From: Bradyrhizobium sp. CB1015
GTDB taxonomy: Bacteria > Pseudomonadota > Alphaproteobacteria > Rhizobiales > Xanthobacteraceae
Direction of reading: 5' to 3'
NCBI RefSeq assembly: GCF_025200925.1
Contig: NZ_CP104174.1
Coordinates: 3,782,001 to 3,846,000, forward strand
DNA length: 64,000 bases
The notes under the pieces were generated by a model. That model had not been told where the DNA came from and made no database searches. It saw only the letters and a list, made by a program, of their open reading frames with translations. Below are positions 1-8,547 of the stretch, in pieces (position 1 is the first letter of the stretch; each line of letters begins with the position of its first letter). A program made the position numbers and the translations under genes.

Positions 1-341
1 CGGGACCAGCCGGCCGTTTCGCGTATATTGACGAAGCTGATCGCGTCAGGCCGCTCGCCGGCCTCGTCCGAAAACTGCGCTGCCTGCTGCGTGCAGGCGA
101 CCGTCAACACGCCTTCTGTCGCGGCCATCTTGCGGAAATGATCGAGCTCCGCCCCGCAGAGGTGGCGAAAGCTTTTGACCTCGCTGCTCGGGCATCCACG
201 CCGGATCGCAGCCACGTCGAGGGGCATCGTGTCTTCGCACGAGCAGATCAGGATGGTCTTCGACGGCCGCTCCAGGTTAACCTCTCCGCCATTCGGACGC
301 CGACGACGGACTCGCGCCGGCCCTTCGCCTCGTATAGACAT
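1..341 (-). CDS. 4Fe-4S ferredoxin-type protein, 5' part (runs off the left edge)
   Basis: An open frame on the minus strand starts at an ATG at 341-339 and continues past base 1 without a stop, giving about 113 residues of N-terminus. The readable protein contains the phrase TILICSCEDTMPLD followed by further cysteines in CPSSE, HLCGAE and ACTQQAAQF. This resembles the N-terminus of large ferredoxin/Fe-S proteins that sit divergently beside this type of formate dehydrogenase locus in Bradyrhizobium. It is divergent from the lipoate-ligase-like gene at 392. The start is uncertain: the ribosome-binding site is poor, and the first 20 or so residues look less conserved-like than what follows. 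A role in electron transfer for formate oxidation is inferred from position only. Confidence 0.5.
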   Translation of the reverse strand, partial: MSIRGEGPARVRRRRPNGGEVNLERPSKTILICSCEDTMPLDVAAIRRGCPSSEVKSFRHLCGAELDHFRKMAATEGVLTVACTQQAAQFSDEAGERPDAISFVNIRETAGWS

Positions 342-391
342 TATCCATCGGGAAGAAAAGGAAAGCGGAGGACGGCCTGCCGTCGATCCCA

Positions 392-1132
392 GTGAGCCAT
401 GTTTCCGCGGCGGAACTTATCCACCTGCCGCCGCCGTTCACATTGGTGCGGTTGCGCGAGAGCGGCGACGCTTTTGCCCATGCATGCCGCATCGCACCGG
501 AGAGCGGCGCCGGAACGCTCGTCTATGTCGGACGCTTTGACCTCGCCGAGTTCGCCGTGGTGCTCGAGCCGGCCGAGCCGTTGCGCAGCGCGCGGCGCGC
601 GTTCTACGCAGGCATGGTTGCGCTGACCGATGCGCTTCGCGCCTATGCACCGCCGAGCAAGCCGATCACGATCGGCTGGCCGGATGCGGTCAGGATCGAC
701 GGGGGGCTGGTCGGCGGCGGACGGTTGGGGTGGCTTTCCGGAGCCGACGAGGACGCGCCGCCACCCTGGCTGGTGTTCGGCGCCATGATACGGACGGTTG
801 CCATGAACGATGACGATCCAGGCGTCCACCCGCTGGCCTCGGCGCTCGACCAGGAAGGCTTTGGCGAGGCGGGCGCGGCGCAGATCACGGAGAGCTTCGC
901 CCGGCACCTGATGCTGGCGCTGGACGGCTGGCGGGTCGACGGCTTCGACAGTGTCGCGCGCGACTATCTCACGCGGATGCCGCGTGAAAGGCAGACGGTG
1001 CAGCGCATCGATGATTGCGGCGACCTCCTGACGCGCCGCATCGGGACGGATAGGATCGAACGAAGCCACCTCGTTCGGGCGCTTGCGATCCCGTCCTGGC
1101 TCGATCCGGCCCACGGAGGACCGCGCCTGTGA
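392..1132 (+). CDS. Biotin/lipoate A/B protein-ligase-like protein
   Basis: A 246-residue protein beginning at GTG, with a purine-rich stretch upstream. Its composition and order (an N-terminal beta-rich LVYVGRFDLAEFAVVLEPAEPL segment, a central GGLVGGGRLGW loop, and a helical C-terminus) match the BirA/LplA-fold ligase-like family seen in formate dehydrogenase clusters of Bradyrhizobium. Members of the fold attach biotin or lipoate to a lysine, but no obvious acceptor domain protein lies nearby, so the substrate is unknown. It overlaps the next gene by 4 bases and is the first gene of a tightly packed run of five with overlapping stops and starts, implying an operon. A role in formate dehydrogenase maturation is inferred from context. 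Confidence 0.6.
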   Translation: MSHVSAAELIHLPPPFTLVRLRESGDAFAHACRIAPESGAGTLVYVGRFDLAEFAVVLEPAEPLRSARRAFYAGMVALTDALRAYAPPSKPITIGWPDAVRIDGGLVGGGRLGWLSGADEDAPPPWLVFGAMIRTVAMNDDDPGVHPLASALDQEGFGEAGAAQITESFARHLMLALDGWRVDGFDSVARDYLTRMPRERQTVQRIDDCGDLLTRRIGTDRIERSHLVRALAIPSWLDPAHGGPRL

Positions 1133-1668
1133 AGCTCCTGCGTACAATCGCGCTCGATCCCTCCGACACCTTCGTGTTCGACGTGGCGGCGGAGCCGGGC
1201 GAATGGGCCGTCTCCGGCGCTTTCCGCTTCTGGGATTGCGATGGCGCGAAGCTCGAGGGCAAGGCGCGCGCGGCGTTTCGCGGTGGTTTCCTCGGGGTGC
1301 AATCCTGGGGTTGGTCGACCCTGGCGCAGATCGTTCCGGCGACCGCAGACGATTACCACGGGGTGGTCGATCTCCTGGCGAGGCAATTGGTCGATCGTTT
1401 CGGCGCGCCGGACATGGCGGCAGCGAAAGCGGCCGCGGAAGAGGAGGTCGCTTTCGCCCAGTCGCTCTGCAGCCATCCCATCAGCTCGCTTATTGCAGTG
1501 CACCGCACGTCCAGCGACGGTGAGGTCCGCGAGTCCTTCCGCCGGCTGCAGCTCCGGGAGGGGCAGGGGCATGGCAAGGCGTTCTCCTTCATGGAGATGG
1601 AGGACGACGTCCAGCCGGACGGCGATCTCAGGCTTGCGGAACTCGGCCGGGAGCCGACCGTCAGATGA
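1129..1668 (+). CDS. DUF6505 family protein
   Basis: A 179-residue soluble protein with no signal peptide or membrane segment. It starts MKLLRTIALDPSDTFVFDVA and carries a FRGGFLGVQSWGWSTL segment that I associate with DUF6505, a family known essentially only from formate dehydrogenase neighbourhoods. The ATG overlaps the stop of the preceding ligase-like gene, and its own stop overlaps the next start by 4 bases, so translation is probably coupled. The function is unknown. Constant association with fdh genes suggests a cytoplasmic assembly or cofactor-handling role, which is inference. Confidence 0.65.
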   Translation: MKLLRTIALDPSDTFVFDVAAEPGEWAVSGAFRFWDCDGAKLEGKARAAFRGGFLGVQSWGWSTLAQIVPATADDYHGVVDLLARQLVDRFGAPDMAAAKAAAEEEVAFAQSLCSHPISSLIAVHRTSSDGEVRESFRRLQLREGQGHGKAFSFMEMEDDVQPDGDLRLAELGREPTVR

Positions 1669-2672
1669 ACGATTTCTGGATCGCCTGTGGTCATCACCTG
1701 CTCGATCGCGACGAGGGCGGCGGGCTGCGCGTCACCGACGAATTTCTCAAAGCCTATTTTGCACGTCCCGAGCTGATGCCGCCGGACGAGGCGTGCCCGG
1801 TCGAACGCCGGCTGCACCGCGAATTGCTCGCCGACCCGCGCCAGGCGGTCAGCGCCGGCGAGATCGCAGGGATCGTCGATGCGGACGCCCGGGAAAATTG
1901 GCAGTTCGTGCTGGCGTTTCGCGATCTTCTGCTGCGGCATCCGACGCTCGAAGCCGCTTATCTTGCCTGGGTGCGCTCAGGGGCGAACGATCTGCCGCCG
2001 CTGTTCGTCAACCAGCTCGTGCACGTCATCCTGCGCAACGCGCTCGATGGGTGCGTTGACCCCTTCGTGCTGCGCGCGGCCGAATTGTTCTTCCGGACCC
2101 AGCGCATTCTCCCACATGAGCACGCTTTGTTGCTGGGAGACGAGGAGGTGGTCGGCGGCCGGAGCCCGACCCCGGTGCTCTCGCTGATGTCGATGCTGGG
2201 CGCCACCACCGATGCGGTGGTGGAGGTGTTGAGCGATGAGAATGCCGAGGCCTATTGGCACCGCAGCGATCAGTTCGACATGGCTCTCGATCTTACGGCG
2301 GACGGCCGCGGACCGGCTGCGCTGGCGCAGGCGATGACGCGCTGGGTCTCCCATCTGCTCGGCATCGAAGTCGTGATCGAGCCGCTACGGGCGCTGCGCG
2401 AGGCAAAGCTCACCTGGTATGTCGGGCTCGATGCCGATGCCACGAGGCTCGGCGACCGTTTGTGGCACGGCAAAGAGCTTGGCGAGCACGACGCCGATCG
2501 TGTGCTCGCGCTGTTCCGGCTGACGTTTGCGGATTCCAGCCGTGCCCTCGACGATGTCGGGGATGAGCCGGTCTACCTGATCCTGTCGATGACGGCGGAT
2601 CAGAAGCTCCGGATGAAGCCGCAGAATCTGCTGACCGGGCTGCCGGTGAAGCACCTGGAGATGGCGACATGA
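1665..2672 (+). CDS. DUF6352 family protein
   Basis: A 335-residue soluble protein starting MNDFWIACGHHLLDRDEGGG, typical of the DUF6352 family found beside alphaproteobacterial formate dehydrogenases. It is largely helical, with no recognisable catalytic motif, signal peptide or metal-binding cysteine cluster. It overlaps both neighbours by 4 bases (ATGA junctions). Because it is retained in the same order with DUF6505, DUF3305 and DUF3306, the most likely role is in maturation of the fdhABC enzyme, but nothing in the sequence shows the mechanism. Confidence 0.7.
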   Translation: MNDFWIACGHHLLDRDEGGGLRVTDEFLKAYFARPELMPPDEACPVERRLHRELLADPRQAVSAGEIAGIVDADARENWQFVLAFRDLLLRHPTLEAAYLAWVRSGANDLPPLFVNQLVHVILRNALDGCVDPFVLRAAELFFRTQRILPHEHALLLGDEEVVGGRSPTPVLSLMSMLGATTDAVVEVLSDENAEAYWHRSDQFDMALDLTADGRGPAALAQAMTRWVSHLLGIEVVIEPLRALREAKLTWYVGLDADATRLGDRLWHGKELGEHDADRVLALFRLTFADSSRALDDVGDEPVYLILSMTADQKLRMKPQNLLTGLPVKHLEMAT

Positions 2673-3184
2673 GCCCTGCGGCATTGCCGTCCCTCTCGAT
2701 TGCCGTCGGCGTCGTGGTCGAGCGGCGCAAGGCCGACTCGCCTTGGGTCGATTTCATCTGGCGCGGAATTGCCGTCCTGCCGGACGAGCCCTCGACCCAC
2801 CCCTGGACCGTGCTTCGCGAGCAGGACGGCACGACGCTGTTCTATGCCGGAAGCGCGACCGTCGATCTCTATCCATCCGAGACGGCGCGCTATCGCGACA
2901 ATCTCGCCTCCGGCCGTCCGAGCGTCTGGATCGTGCTGTCGCCCTCGGAAGGCGCCTGGCCCTATGCCGTCACCGCGGTGACCGCCGACCCCGCCGAGGG
3001 CGAAGGCTTTACAGAGGCCGCCGACAATCTCGTCGAGGCCGTGCCGATGCCGGAAGTGCTGCGCGAAGCGATTGAAAGCTTCGTGGCCGAGCACCATGTC
3101 GAGCGGGAATTCGTCAAGCGCAAGCGGCGCCGTGCCGACCCGGAGGCGCTGGCGCGGCGCGAACATGAAGGCGGACAGGAATGA
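2669..3184 (+). CDS. DUF3305 domain protein
   Basis: A 171-residue protein matching DUF3305. The N-terminal beta-rich part contains SIAVGVVVERRKADSPWVDF and W-x-V-L strands, followed by an acidic middle. The C-terminus is highly basic (VKRKRRRADPEAL). It is cytoplasmic by absence of a signal sequence. It starts within the stop of the DUF6352 gene, and its stop overlaps the DUF3306 start. DUF3305 and DUF3306 nearly always occur as a pair next to molybdenum or tungsten formate dehydrogenases. The role is unproven; enzyme assembly is the usual inference. Confidence 0.8.
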   Translation: MSPAALPSLSIAVGVVVERRKADSPWVDFIWRGIAVLPDEPSTHPWTVLREQDGTTLFYAGSATVDLYPSETARYRDNLASGRPSVWIVLSPSEGAWPYAVTAVTADPAEGEGFTEAADNLVEAVPMPEVLREAIESFVAEHHVEREFVKRKRRRADPEALARREHEGGQE

Positions 3185-3792
3185 GCGAGGAGGACTTCCT
3201 TGCACGTTGGTCCCGCCGCAAGCAGCAATCGCGAGCGGAGCCGGCGAAGCCTGTCGCGGCGCAGCCCACGCCGCCGTCCGAGACCAGAGAGGACGAGACT
3301 GAGCTCGATCTGTCGAGTCTGCCGTCGATCGACGAGATCAATGCTGCCACCGACATCACAGCCTTCCTCGGCAAGGGGATTCCTGGGGACTTGAGCCGTG
3401 CGGCTCTTCGCCGCGCTTGGGCGACCGATCCCGCGATTCGCGACTTCGTCGGGCTTGCGGAGAATGCATGGGACTTCAACGACCCGACGGCGATGCCGGG
3501 CTTTGGCCCGCTGGATTGCTCCTCGGAGGAGCTCGCAGCACTGGTCGATCGCATTGTCGGCGGCGTCCGCGAGGCAGCCCAGTCTCTCGCCGAGGCGTCG
3601 ATCGAATCCGCGAATTCCTCGCCGGAATTGCAGCAAGCCGATGTGCCGGTGGTTGCCAATACCGTTGAGCCGCCGGATGAGACGGAGCCCTTGGCAATCG
3701 CTGCTGCGGTGCAACCGACAGTGGGTGAAAGCTCTGCGAATTCTGCGGAACCCGTCAGGTCTCGCACGCATGGTGGTGCGCTGCCGCGCTGA
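3181..3792 (+). CDS. DUF3306 domain protein
   Basis: A 203-residue protein with the DUF3306 signature. The N-terminus is MSEEDFLARWSRRK, then comes a low-complexity linker, then a conserved core containing FLGKGIPGDLSRAALRRAWATDP and WDFNDPTAMPGFGPL (about residues 61-110). The tail is rich in Glu, Ala and Pro and probably disordered. It is the partner of the preceding DUF3305 gene, which it overlaps by 4 bases. It closes the first fdh accessory run; a 129-base gap then precedes the TorD-like gene. The function is unknown beyond association with formate dehydrogenase. Confidence 0.8.
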   Translation: MSEEDFLARWSRRKQQSRAEPAKPVAAQPTPPSETREDETELDLSSLPSIDEINAATDITAFLGKGIPGDLSRAALRRAWATDPAIRDFVGLAENAWDFNDPTAMPGFGPLDCSSEELAALVDRIVGGVREAAQSLAEASIESANSSPELQQADVPVVANTVEPPDETEPLAIAAAVQPTVGESSANSAEPVRSRTHGGALPR

Positions 3793-3921
3793 ACCACGAC
3801 CAAAGGCTATAGGTACAGGCTATGGCAGGTGATTGACCGTTGCTGGAACCCGCATTAACCTGCCTACTGCTTTGTAACAAAAGCGATAATCAAGCAGACG
3901 GGACTTGGATGGGAGGTCCAC

Positions 3922-4701
3922 GTGCGTGATGACGGACTTGATCGCGCGATCGATGCTGCGGGCGGCATTGCTCAGCTTGCACGCAAAATAGGCATTAGCC
4001 AGCCTTCCGTATCGAATTGGACCCGTGTGCCAGCACAACGGGTGGTTGCAGTCGAAACGGCGACCGGCGTATCCCGAAACGATCTGCGGCCCGATCTTTA
4101 CGGCGAGCAAGCGGGCTCCGCCGCGCTCGTCGATCCCATCGACGCGGCGCGCGCGCGCGAATACGCGCTTCTGGCGGTGCTGTTGTCTGCGCCTCCGTCG
4201 AAGCGGCTGCTCGATCAGCTCGCCGCGTTGAGCGGTGACGCGACGCCGCTCGGGCGCGCACATGCGGGGCTCGCCGACGCCGCCTCGAGCGCCGTCGCAG
4301 CGAAAGTCGAGCAGGAGTATTTCGACCTGTTCGTCGGGCTCGGCCGCGGCGAGTTGCTGCCCTATGCCTCCTATTATCTCACGGGCTTTCTCAACGAACG
4401 GCCCTTGTCGCGGCTGCGCGGCGACCTGATGACGCTCGGCATCGAGCGTATTGCCAACAATTCCGAACCCGAAGATCACGCCGCGATCCTGTGCGAGATC
4501 ATGTCGGGACTCGCCGATGGTCGCTTCGATGCCTCGCCCGAGGCGCAGCGCGCCTTCTTCGAAAAGCATGTTTCGCCCTGGATGGGGCGGCTGTTCGCCG
4601 ACATGGAGAACGCGGGGGATGCCCGCTTCTATCGCGCAGTCGGCGCGCTCGGCCGCACCTTCATCGAAATCGAGACGGAAGCATTCACATTCGCCAGCTG
4701 A
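3922..4701 (+). CDS. HTH-TorD fusion: molybdoenzyme chaperone with N-terminal DNA-binding-like domain
   Basis: A 259-residue protein starting at GTG, with GGGAGG 5 bases upstream. Residues 1-60 form a YdaS/Cro-like helix-turn-helix: AARGIAQLARKIGIS-like spacing followed by QPSVSNWTRVPAQRVVAVE. Residues about 70-255 are a TorD/DmsD-type all-helical chaperone with YFDLFVGLGRGELLPYASYYLTGFL and a conserved DHAAILCEIM helix. TorD proteins bind Tat signal peptides and apo-molybdoenzymes before cofactor insertion; the client here should be FdhA, two genes downstream. A chaperone carrying an HTH could in principle link enzyme maturation to transcription. The fusion is seen directly; a regulatory role is inference. 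Confidence 0.8.
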   Translation: MRDDGLDRAIDAAGGIAQLARKIGISQPSVSNWTRVPAQRVVAVETATGVSRNDLRPDLYGEQAGSAALVDPIDAARAREYALLAVLLSAPPSKRLLDQLAALSGDATPLGRAHAGLADAASSAVAAKVEQEYFDLFVGLGRGELLPYASYYLTGFLNERPLSRLRGDLMTLGIERIANNSEPEDHAAILCEIMSGLADGRFDASPEAQRAFFEKHVSPWMGRLFADMENAGDARFYRAVGALGRTFIEIETEAFTFAS

Positions 4702-4730
4702 CCGAGGCGCCTCGGTCCGGGAGAGATGCG

Positions 4731-4940
4731 ATGAGTGACGAGACGAAAGCAAAGGTCGGACGCCGTGATTTCCTTCGCAAGGTCGGCTTGAGCACGGCGG
4801 GTGTCGGCGCGACGCTTGCGACGCCCTTGGTCGGGTCCGCCCAGGCCGACAGCGAAACCAACGATGAGAAGCGCAAGGCGCGCTACAAGGAATCCGATCA
4901 CGTGAAGACGTTCTACCGCGTCAACCGTTATCCGGCCTGA
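4731..4940 (+). CDS. Small twin-arginine protein of formate dehydrogenase loci
   Basis: A 69-residue protein starting at ATG 4731, 8 bases after a GGGAGAG ribosome-binding site. It has a twin-arginine signal (GRRDFLRKVGLS) followed by a short hydrophobic stretch ending in ATPLVGSAQA. About 30 charged residues follow, ending HVKTFYRVNRYPA. It matches the short Tat-targeted protein regularly found just upstream of the catalytic subunit of these formate dehydrogenases. It lies 14 bases before fdhA. It may act as a Tat escort or a small structural subunit; neither is proven. Confidence 0.8.
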   Translation: MSDETKAKVGRRDFLRKVGLSTAGVGATLATPLVGSAQADSETNDEKRKARYKESDHVKTFYRVNRYPA

Positions 4941-4954
4941 CAGGGAGGCTGCCC

Positions 4955-7897
4955 GTGCTTATCAAGCGAACACACCAGCGTTCCGATCGCCGAGGCTCCG
5001 TGGCCGAATCCCTTGCGGGCCAAGGCGGGGGACTTGATCGCCGCACATTCCTGCGCAAGTCCGGCTTGGCCGGCGGCGCGCTCGCCGCGCTCGGGGCCAT
5101 GCCGGTCGGCAACGTGCGCAAGGCGGAAGCGGCCGCAGCCGGCCCGCTCTCGGCCGGCGCCACCGTCAAGAAGAGCATCTGCACGCATTGTGCCGTAGGT
5201 TGCACGGTGACGGCGGAAGTGCTCAACGGCGTCTGGATCGGGCAGGAGCCGAGCTGGGATTCACCGATCAACCGCGGCTCGCATTGCGCCAAGGGCGCGT
5301 CAGTGCGGGAGCTCGTGCACAGCGATCGCCGCCTGCGCTATCCGATGAAGCTGGTGAACGGGCAGTGGACGCGCGTGTCGTGGGACATTGCGGTGAACGA
5401 GATCGGCGACAAGCTGCTGCAGGTTCGCGAGAAGTCGGGCAGCGATTCCGTCTATTGGCTCGGCTCGGCCAAGATGACCAACGAAGGAGCCTACCTGTTC
5501 CGCAAGTTCGGCGCGTTCTGGGGCACCAACAACACCGATCACCAGGCGCGGATCTGCCACTCCACCACCGTCACCGGCGTCGCCAATACCTGGGGCTATG
5601 GCGCGATGACGAACAGCATCAACGACATGCGCAACTCCAAGACGATGCTGTTCATCGGCAGCAACGCGGCGGAAGCGCATCCCGTCAGCATGCAGCACCT
5701 GCTTGAATCCAAGGAGCTCAACAAGGCGAACTTCATCGTCTTCGATCCGCGCCTGACGCGCACCGCTGCGCATGCCACCGAATATGTCCGCATCCGTCCC
5801 GGCACCGACATTCCCGTGCTCTACGGCATGATGTGGCACATCCTGAAGAACGGCTGGGAGGACAAGGAATTCATCGCCCAGCGCGTCTACGGTTTCGACG
5901 ACCTGCGCAAGGAGGTCGAGAAATGGAATCCGCAGGAGGTCGAGCGCGTCACCGGCGTGCCCGCCGCGCAGCTCGAGCGCGTCGCCAAGACGTTCGCGAC
6001 CGCCAAGCCCGCGACCATCATCTGGTGCATGGGCCAGACCCAGCACACGGTCGGCACCGCCAACGTGCGGGCGAGCTGCATCGCGCTGCTGATGACGGGC
6101 AACGTCGGCAAGGCCGGCGCCGGCGCCAACATTCTCCGCGGCCATGACAACGTGCAGGGTGCGACCGACGTCGGCCTCGATATCGTGACGTTGCCGTTCT
6201 ATTACGGCCTCGCGGAAGGCGCCTGGAAGCACTGGTCCCGCGTCTGGGAGGTCGACTACGACTATCTCGTCTCGCGCTTCGACGAGAAGAAGCAGATGGA
6301 GACGCCAGGCATTCCGCTGACGCGGTGGTTCGATGCCGCGCTGTTGCCGAAGGCCGACGTCGCACAGAAGGACAACGTCAAGGCCGTGTTCGTGCAAGGC
6401 CACGCCAGCAACAGCATCACGCGCATTCCCGAATCGCTGAAGGGCCTGAAGGCGCTGGAGCTGCTGGTGATCGCCGATCCGCATCCGACCACCTGGGCGG
6501 CTCTGGCGGTCGAGGCGGGGCGCAAGGACGGCGTCTACATCCTGCCGGTGGCGACGCAGTTCGAATGCACGGGATCGCGCGTCGCCTCCAACCGCTCGAT
6601 TCAATGGGGCGAGCAGATCGTCAAGCCGATCTTCGAATCCAAGGACGACCTCGAGATCATTTATTTGATGGCGAAGAAGCTCGGCTTCGCCGACAAGATG
6701 TTCAAGAACATCAAGGTCGAGAACAATCTCCCGGTCGCCGAGGACGTGCTGCGCGAGATCAACCGTGGAAGCTGGTCGACCGGTTATTGCGGCCAGTCGC
6801 CGGAGCGCATCAAGGCGCATATGAAGAACCAGCACAAGTTCGACCTGGTGACGATGCGCGCACCCAAGGACGATCCGGAAGTCGGCGGCGATTATTACGG
6901 CCTGCCTTGGCCGTGTTGGGGCTCGCCCGAGGTGAAGCATCCCGGCTCGCCGCTGCTCTACAACAACAATCTGCACGTGATGGACGGCGGCGGCGCATTC
7001 CGCCCGCGCTTCGGCATCGAGCGCGAGGAGAAGCTGCCGGACGGCACGACGCGCAAGGTCAGCCTGCTCGCCGACAAGTCCTTCTCCAAGGGCTCTGAGA
7101 TCGAGGACGGCTATCCAGAGTTCACGCTGGCGAGCCTGAAGAAGCTCGGCTGGGACAAGGATCTCACCGAGGCTGAAATGGCGACCATCCAGCGGGTCAA
7201 CCCGGCCAATCCGGATGCGGTGTCCTGGGCGCTCGACCTCTCCGGCGGCATCCAGCGCGTCGCGCTGATGCATGGCTGCGTGCCCTTCGGCAACGGCAAG
7301 GCGCGCATGAATGCGTTCGGTCTGCCGGATCCGATCCCGGTGCATCGCGAGCCGATCTACACGCCACGCGTCGACCTCGTCGAGAAGTATCCGACCTTGC
7401 CCGATGCCAAGCAATTCCGCCTGCCCAATATCGGCTTCTCGGTGCAGAAGGCGGCGGTGGAGAAGGGGATCGCCAAGCAGTTCCCGCTGATCCTCTCCTC
7501 CGGGCGTCTCGTCGAATACGAAGGCGGCGGCGAGGAGACCCGCACCAATCCGTGGCTCGCCGAATTGCAGCAGGACATGTTCATCGAGATCAGCCCGGCT
7601 GATGCCGCCGATCGCGGCATCAAGGACGGCGGCTGGGTCTGGGTGAGCGGCGCCGAGAACAACTCGCGGGCCAAGATGAAGGCGCTGGTGACCGAACGCG
7701 TCGGCAAGGGCGTCGCCTGGATGCCGTTCCATTTCGGCGGCTGGCTCGGCGGCAACGACCTGCGCAAGAACTATCCCGCCGGCACCGATCCGATCGTGCT
7801 GGGCGAGAGCGCCAACACGATCACGAGCTACGGCTACGATCCTGCAACCGGCATGCAGGAGCCGAAGGTCACGCTTTGTCAGATCGTCGCAGCCTGA
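4955..7897 (+). CDS. fdhA: Formate dehydrogenase catalytic (alpha) subunit, Cys type
   Basis: A 980-residue molybdopterin oxidoreductase with a GTG start and a strong AGGGAGG site. It has its own Tat signal (RRTFLRKSG, residues 29-37), so the enzyme faces the periplasm. The [4Fe-4S] ligands are C76, C79, C83 and C111. The active-site position reads DHQARICHS with Cys at about residue 201, where many formate dehydrogenases have selenocysteine; no in-frame UGA is present. The molybdopterin-binding core and the C-terminal MopB domain (residues about 850-970) are complete. It oxidises formate to CO2 and passes electrons through FdhB to the FdhC cytochrome b and quinone. It is first of the fdhABC run. 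Confidence 0.95.
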   Translation: MLIKRTHQRSDRRGSVAESLAGQGGGLDRRTFLRKSGLAGGALAALGAMPVGNVRKAEAAAAGPLSAGATVKKSICTHCAVGCTVTAEVLNGVWIGQEPSWDSPINRGSHCAKGASVRELVHSDRRLRYPMKLVNGQWTRVSWDIAVNEIGDKLLQVREKSGSDSVYWLGSAKMTNEGAYLFRKFGAFWGTNNTDHQARICHSTTVTGVANTWGYGAMTNSINDMRNSKTMLFIGSNAAEAHPVSMQHLLESKELNKANFIVFDPRLTRTAAHATEYVRIRPGTDIPVLYGMMWHILKNGWEDKEFIAQRVYGFDDLRKEVEKWNPQEVERVTGVPAAQLERVAKTFATAKPATIIWCMGQTQHTVGTANVRASCIALLMTGNVGKAGAGANILRGHDNVQGATDVGLDIVTLPFYYGLAEGAWKHWSRVWEVDYDYLVSRFDEKKQMETPGIPLTRWFDAALLPKADVAQKDNVKAVFVQGHASNSITRIPESLKGLKALELLVIADPHPTTWAALAVEAGRKDGVYILPVATQFECTGSRVASNRSIQWGEQIVKPIFESKDDLEIIYLMAKKLGFADKMFKNIKVENNLPVAEDVLREINRGSWSTGYCGQSPERIKAHMKNQHKFDLVTMRAPKDDPEVGGDYYGLPWPCWGSPEVKHPGSPLLYNNNLHVMDGGGAFRPRFGIEREEKLPDGTTRKVSLLADKSFSKGSEIEDGYPEFTLASLKKLGWDKDLTEAEMATIQRVNPANPDAVSWALDLSGGIQRVALMHGCVPFGNGKARMNAFGLPDPIPVHREPIYTPRVDLVEKYPTLPDAKQFRLPNIGFSVQKAAVEKGIAKQFPLILSSGRLVEYEGGGEETRTNPWLAELQQDMFIEISPADAADRGIKDGGWVWVSGAENNSRAKMKALVTERVGKGVAWMPFHFGGWLGGNDLRKNYPAGTDPIVLGESANTITSYGYDPATGMQEPKVTLCQIVAA

Positions 7898-7910
7898 GAG
7901 GAGCACGCAC

Positions 7911-8507
7911 ATGGCTCGGATGAAATTTCTCTGCGACGCTGATCGCTGCATCGAGTGCAACGCCTGCGTCACCGCCTGCAAGAACGAGCACGAGGTGCCC
8001 TGGGGCATCAACCGGCGCCGCGTCGTCACCATCAACGACGGCAAGCCGGGCGAGCGCTCGATCTCGATGGCCTGCATGCACTGCACGGACGCGCCCTGCG
8101 CGGCGGTGTGTCCGGTGAACTGCTTCTACACCACGGCCGATGCGGTGGTGCTGCACTCCAAGGACCTCTGCATCGGTTGCGGCTATTGCTTCTACGCCTG
8201 TCCGTTCGGCGCGCCGCAATACCCGAAGGTCGGAAACTTCGGCTCGCGCGGCAAGATGGACAAATGCACCTATTGCGCCGGCGGCCCGGAGGCCGACGGC
8301 AGCAAGGAGGAATACGCGAAATATGGTGCGAACCGGCTGGCCGAAGGCAAGCTGCCGCTGTGCGCCGAGATGTGCTCGACCAAATCCTTGCTTGCGGGCG
8401 ACGGCGAGATTATCGCGCAGATCTACAAGGAGCGCGTCATGAAGCGCGGCTACGGCTCGGGTGCGTGGGGCTGGAAGACCGCATATCGCGAGACAATCGA
8501 GTCCTGA
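7911..8507 (+). CDS. fdhB: Formate dehydrogenase iron-sulfur (beta) subunit, FDH3 type
   Basis: A 198-residue ferredoxin-like subunit with four cysteine clusters. The first is C13, C16, C19 and C23 (DRCIECNACVTAC). Next come CMHCTDAPCAAVCP, CIGCGYCFYACP, and a final KCTYCAGG/LCAEMC group. This pattern carries four [4Fe-4S] clusters that wire FdhA to the membrane subunit. It starts 13 bases after fdhA with a GAGGAG site and lacks a signal peptide, so it should be co-exported with FdhA by the Tat system. There is no C-terminal membrane anchor, unlike E. coli FdnH. Confidence 0.93.
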   Translation: MARMKFLCDADRCIECNACVTACKNEHEVPWGINRRRVVTINDGKPGERSISMACMHCTDAPCAAVCPVNCFYTTADAVVLHSKDLCIGCGYCFYACPFGAPQYPKVGNFGSRGKMDKCTYCAGGPEADGSKEEYAKYGANRLAEGKLPLCAEMCSTKSLLAGDGEIIAQIYKERVMKRGYGSGAWGWKTAYRETIES

Positions 8508-8547
8508 CGTGGGCAGCCGAAGGGCGCGCAAGACCGGGGAGGATACG

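Noticed and set aside
5553..5560. Possible selenocysteine in FdhA
   Set aside because: The active-site codon is TGC (Cys) in DHQARICHS and no in-frame TGA is present.
5300..8086. Very long open frame on the minus strand opposite fdhA
   Set aside because: It mirrors the codon pattern of the high-GC fdhA gene, gives no recognisable protein, and fdhA is unambiguous.
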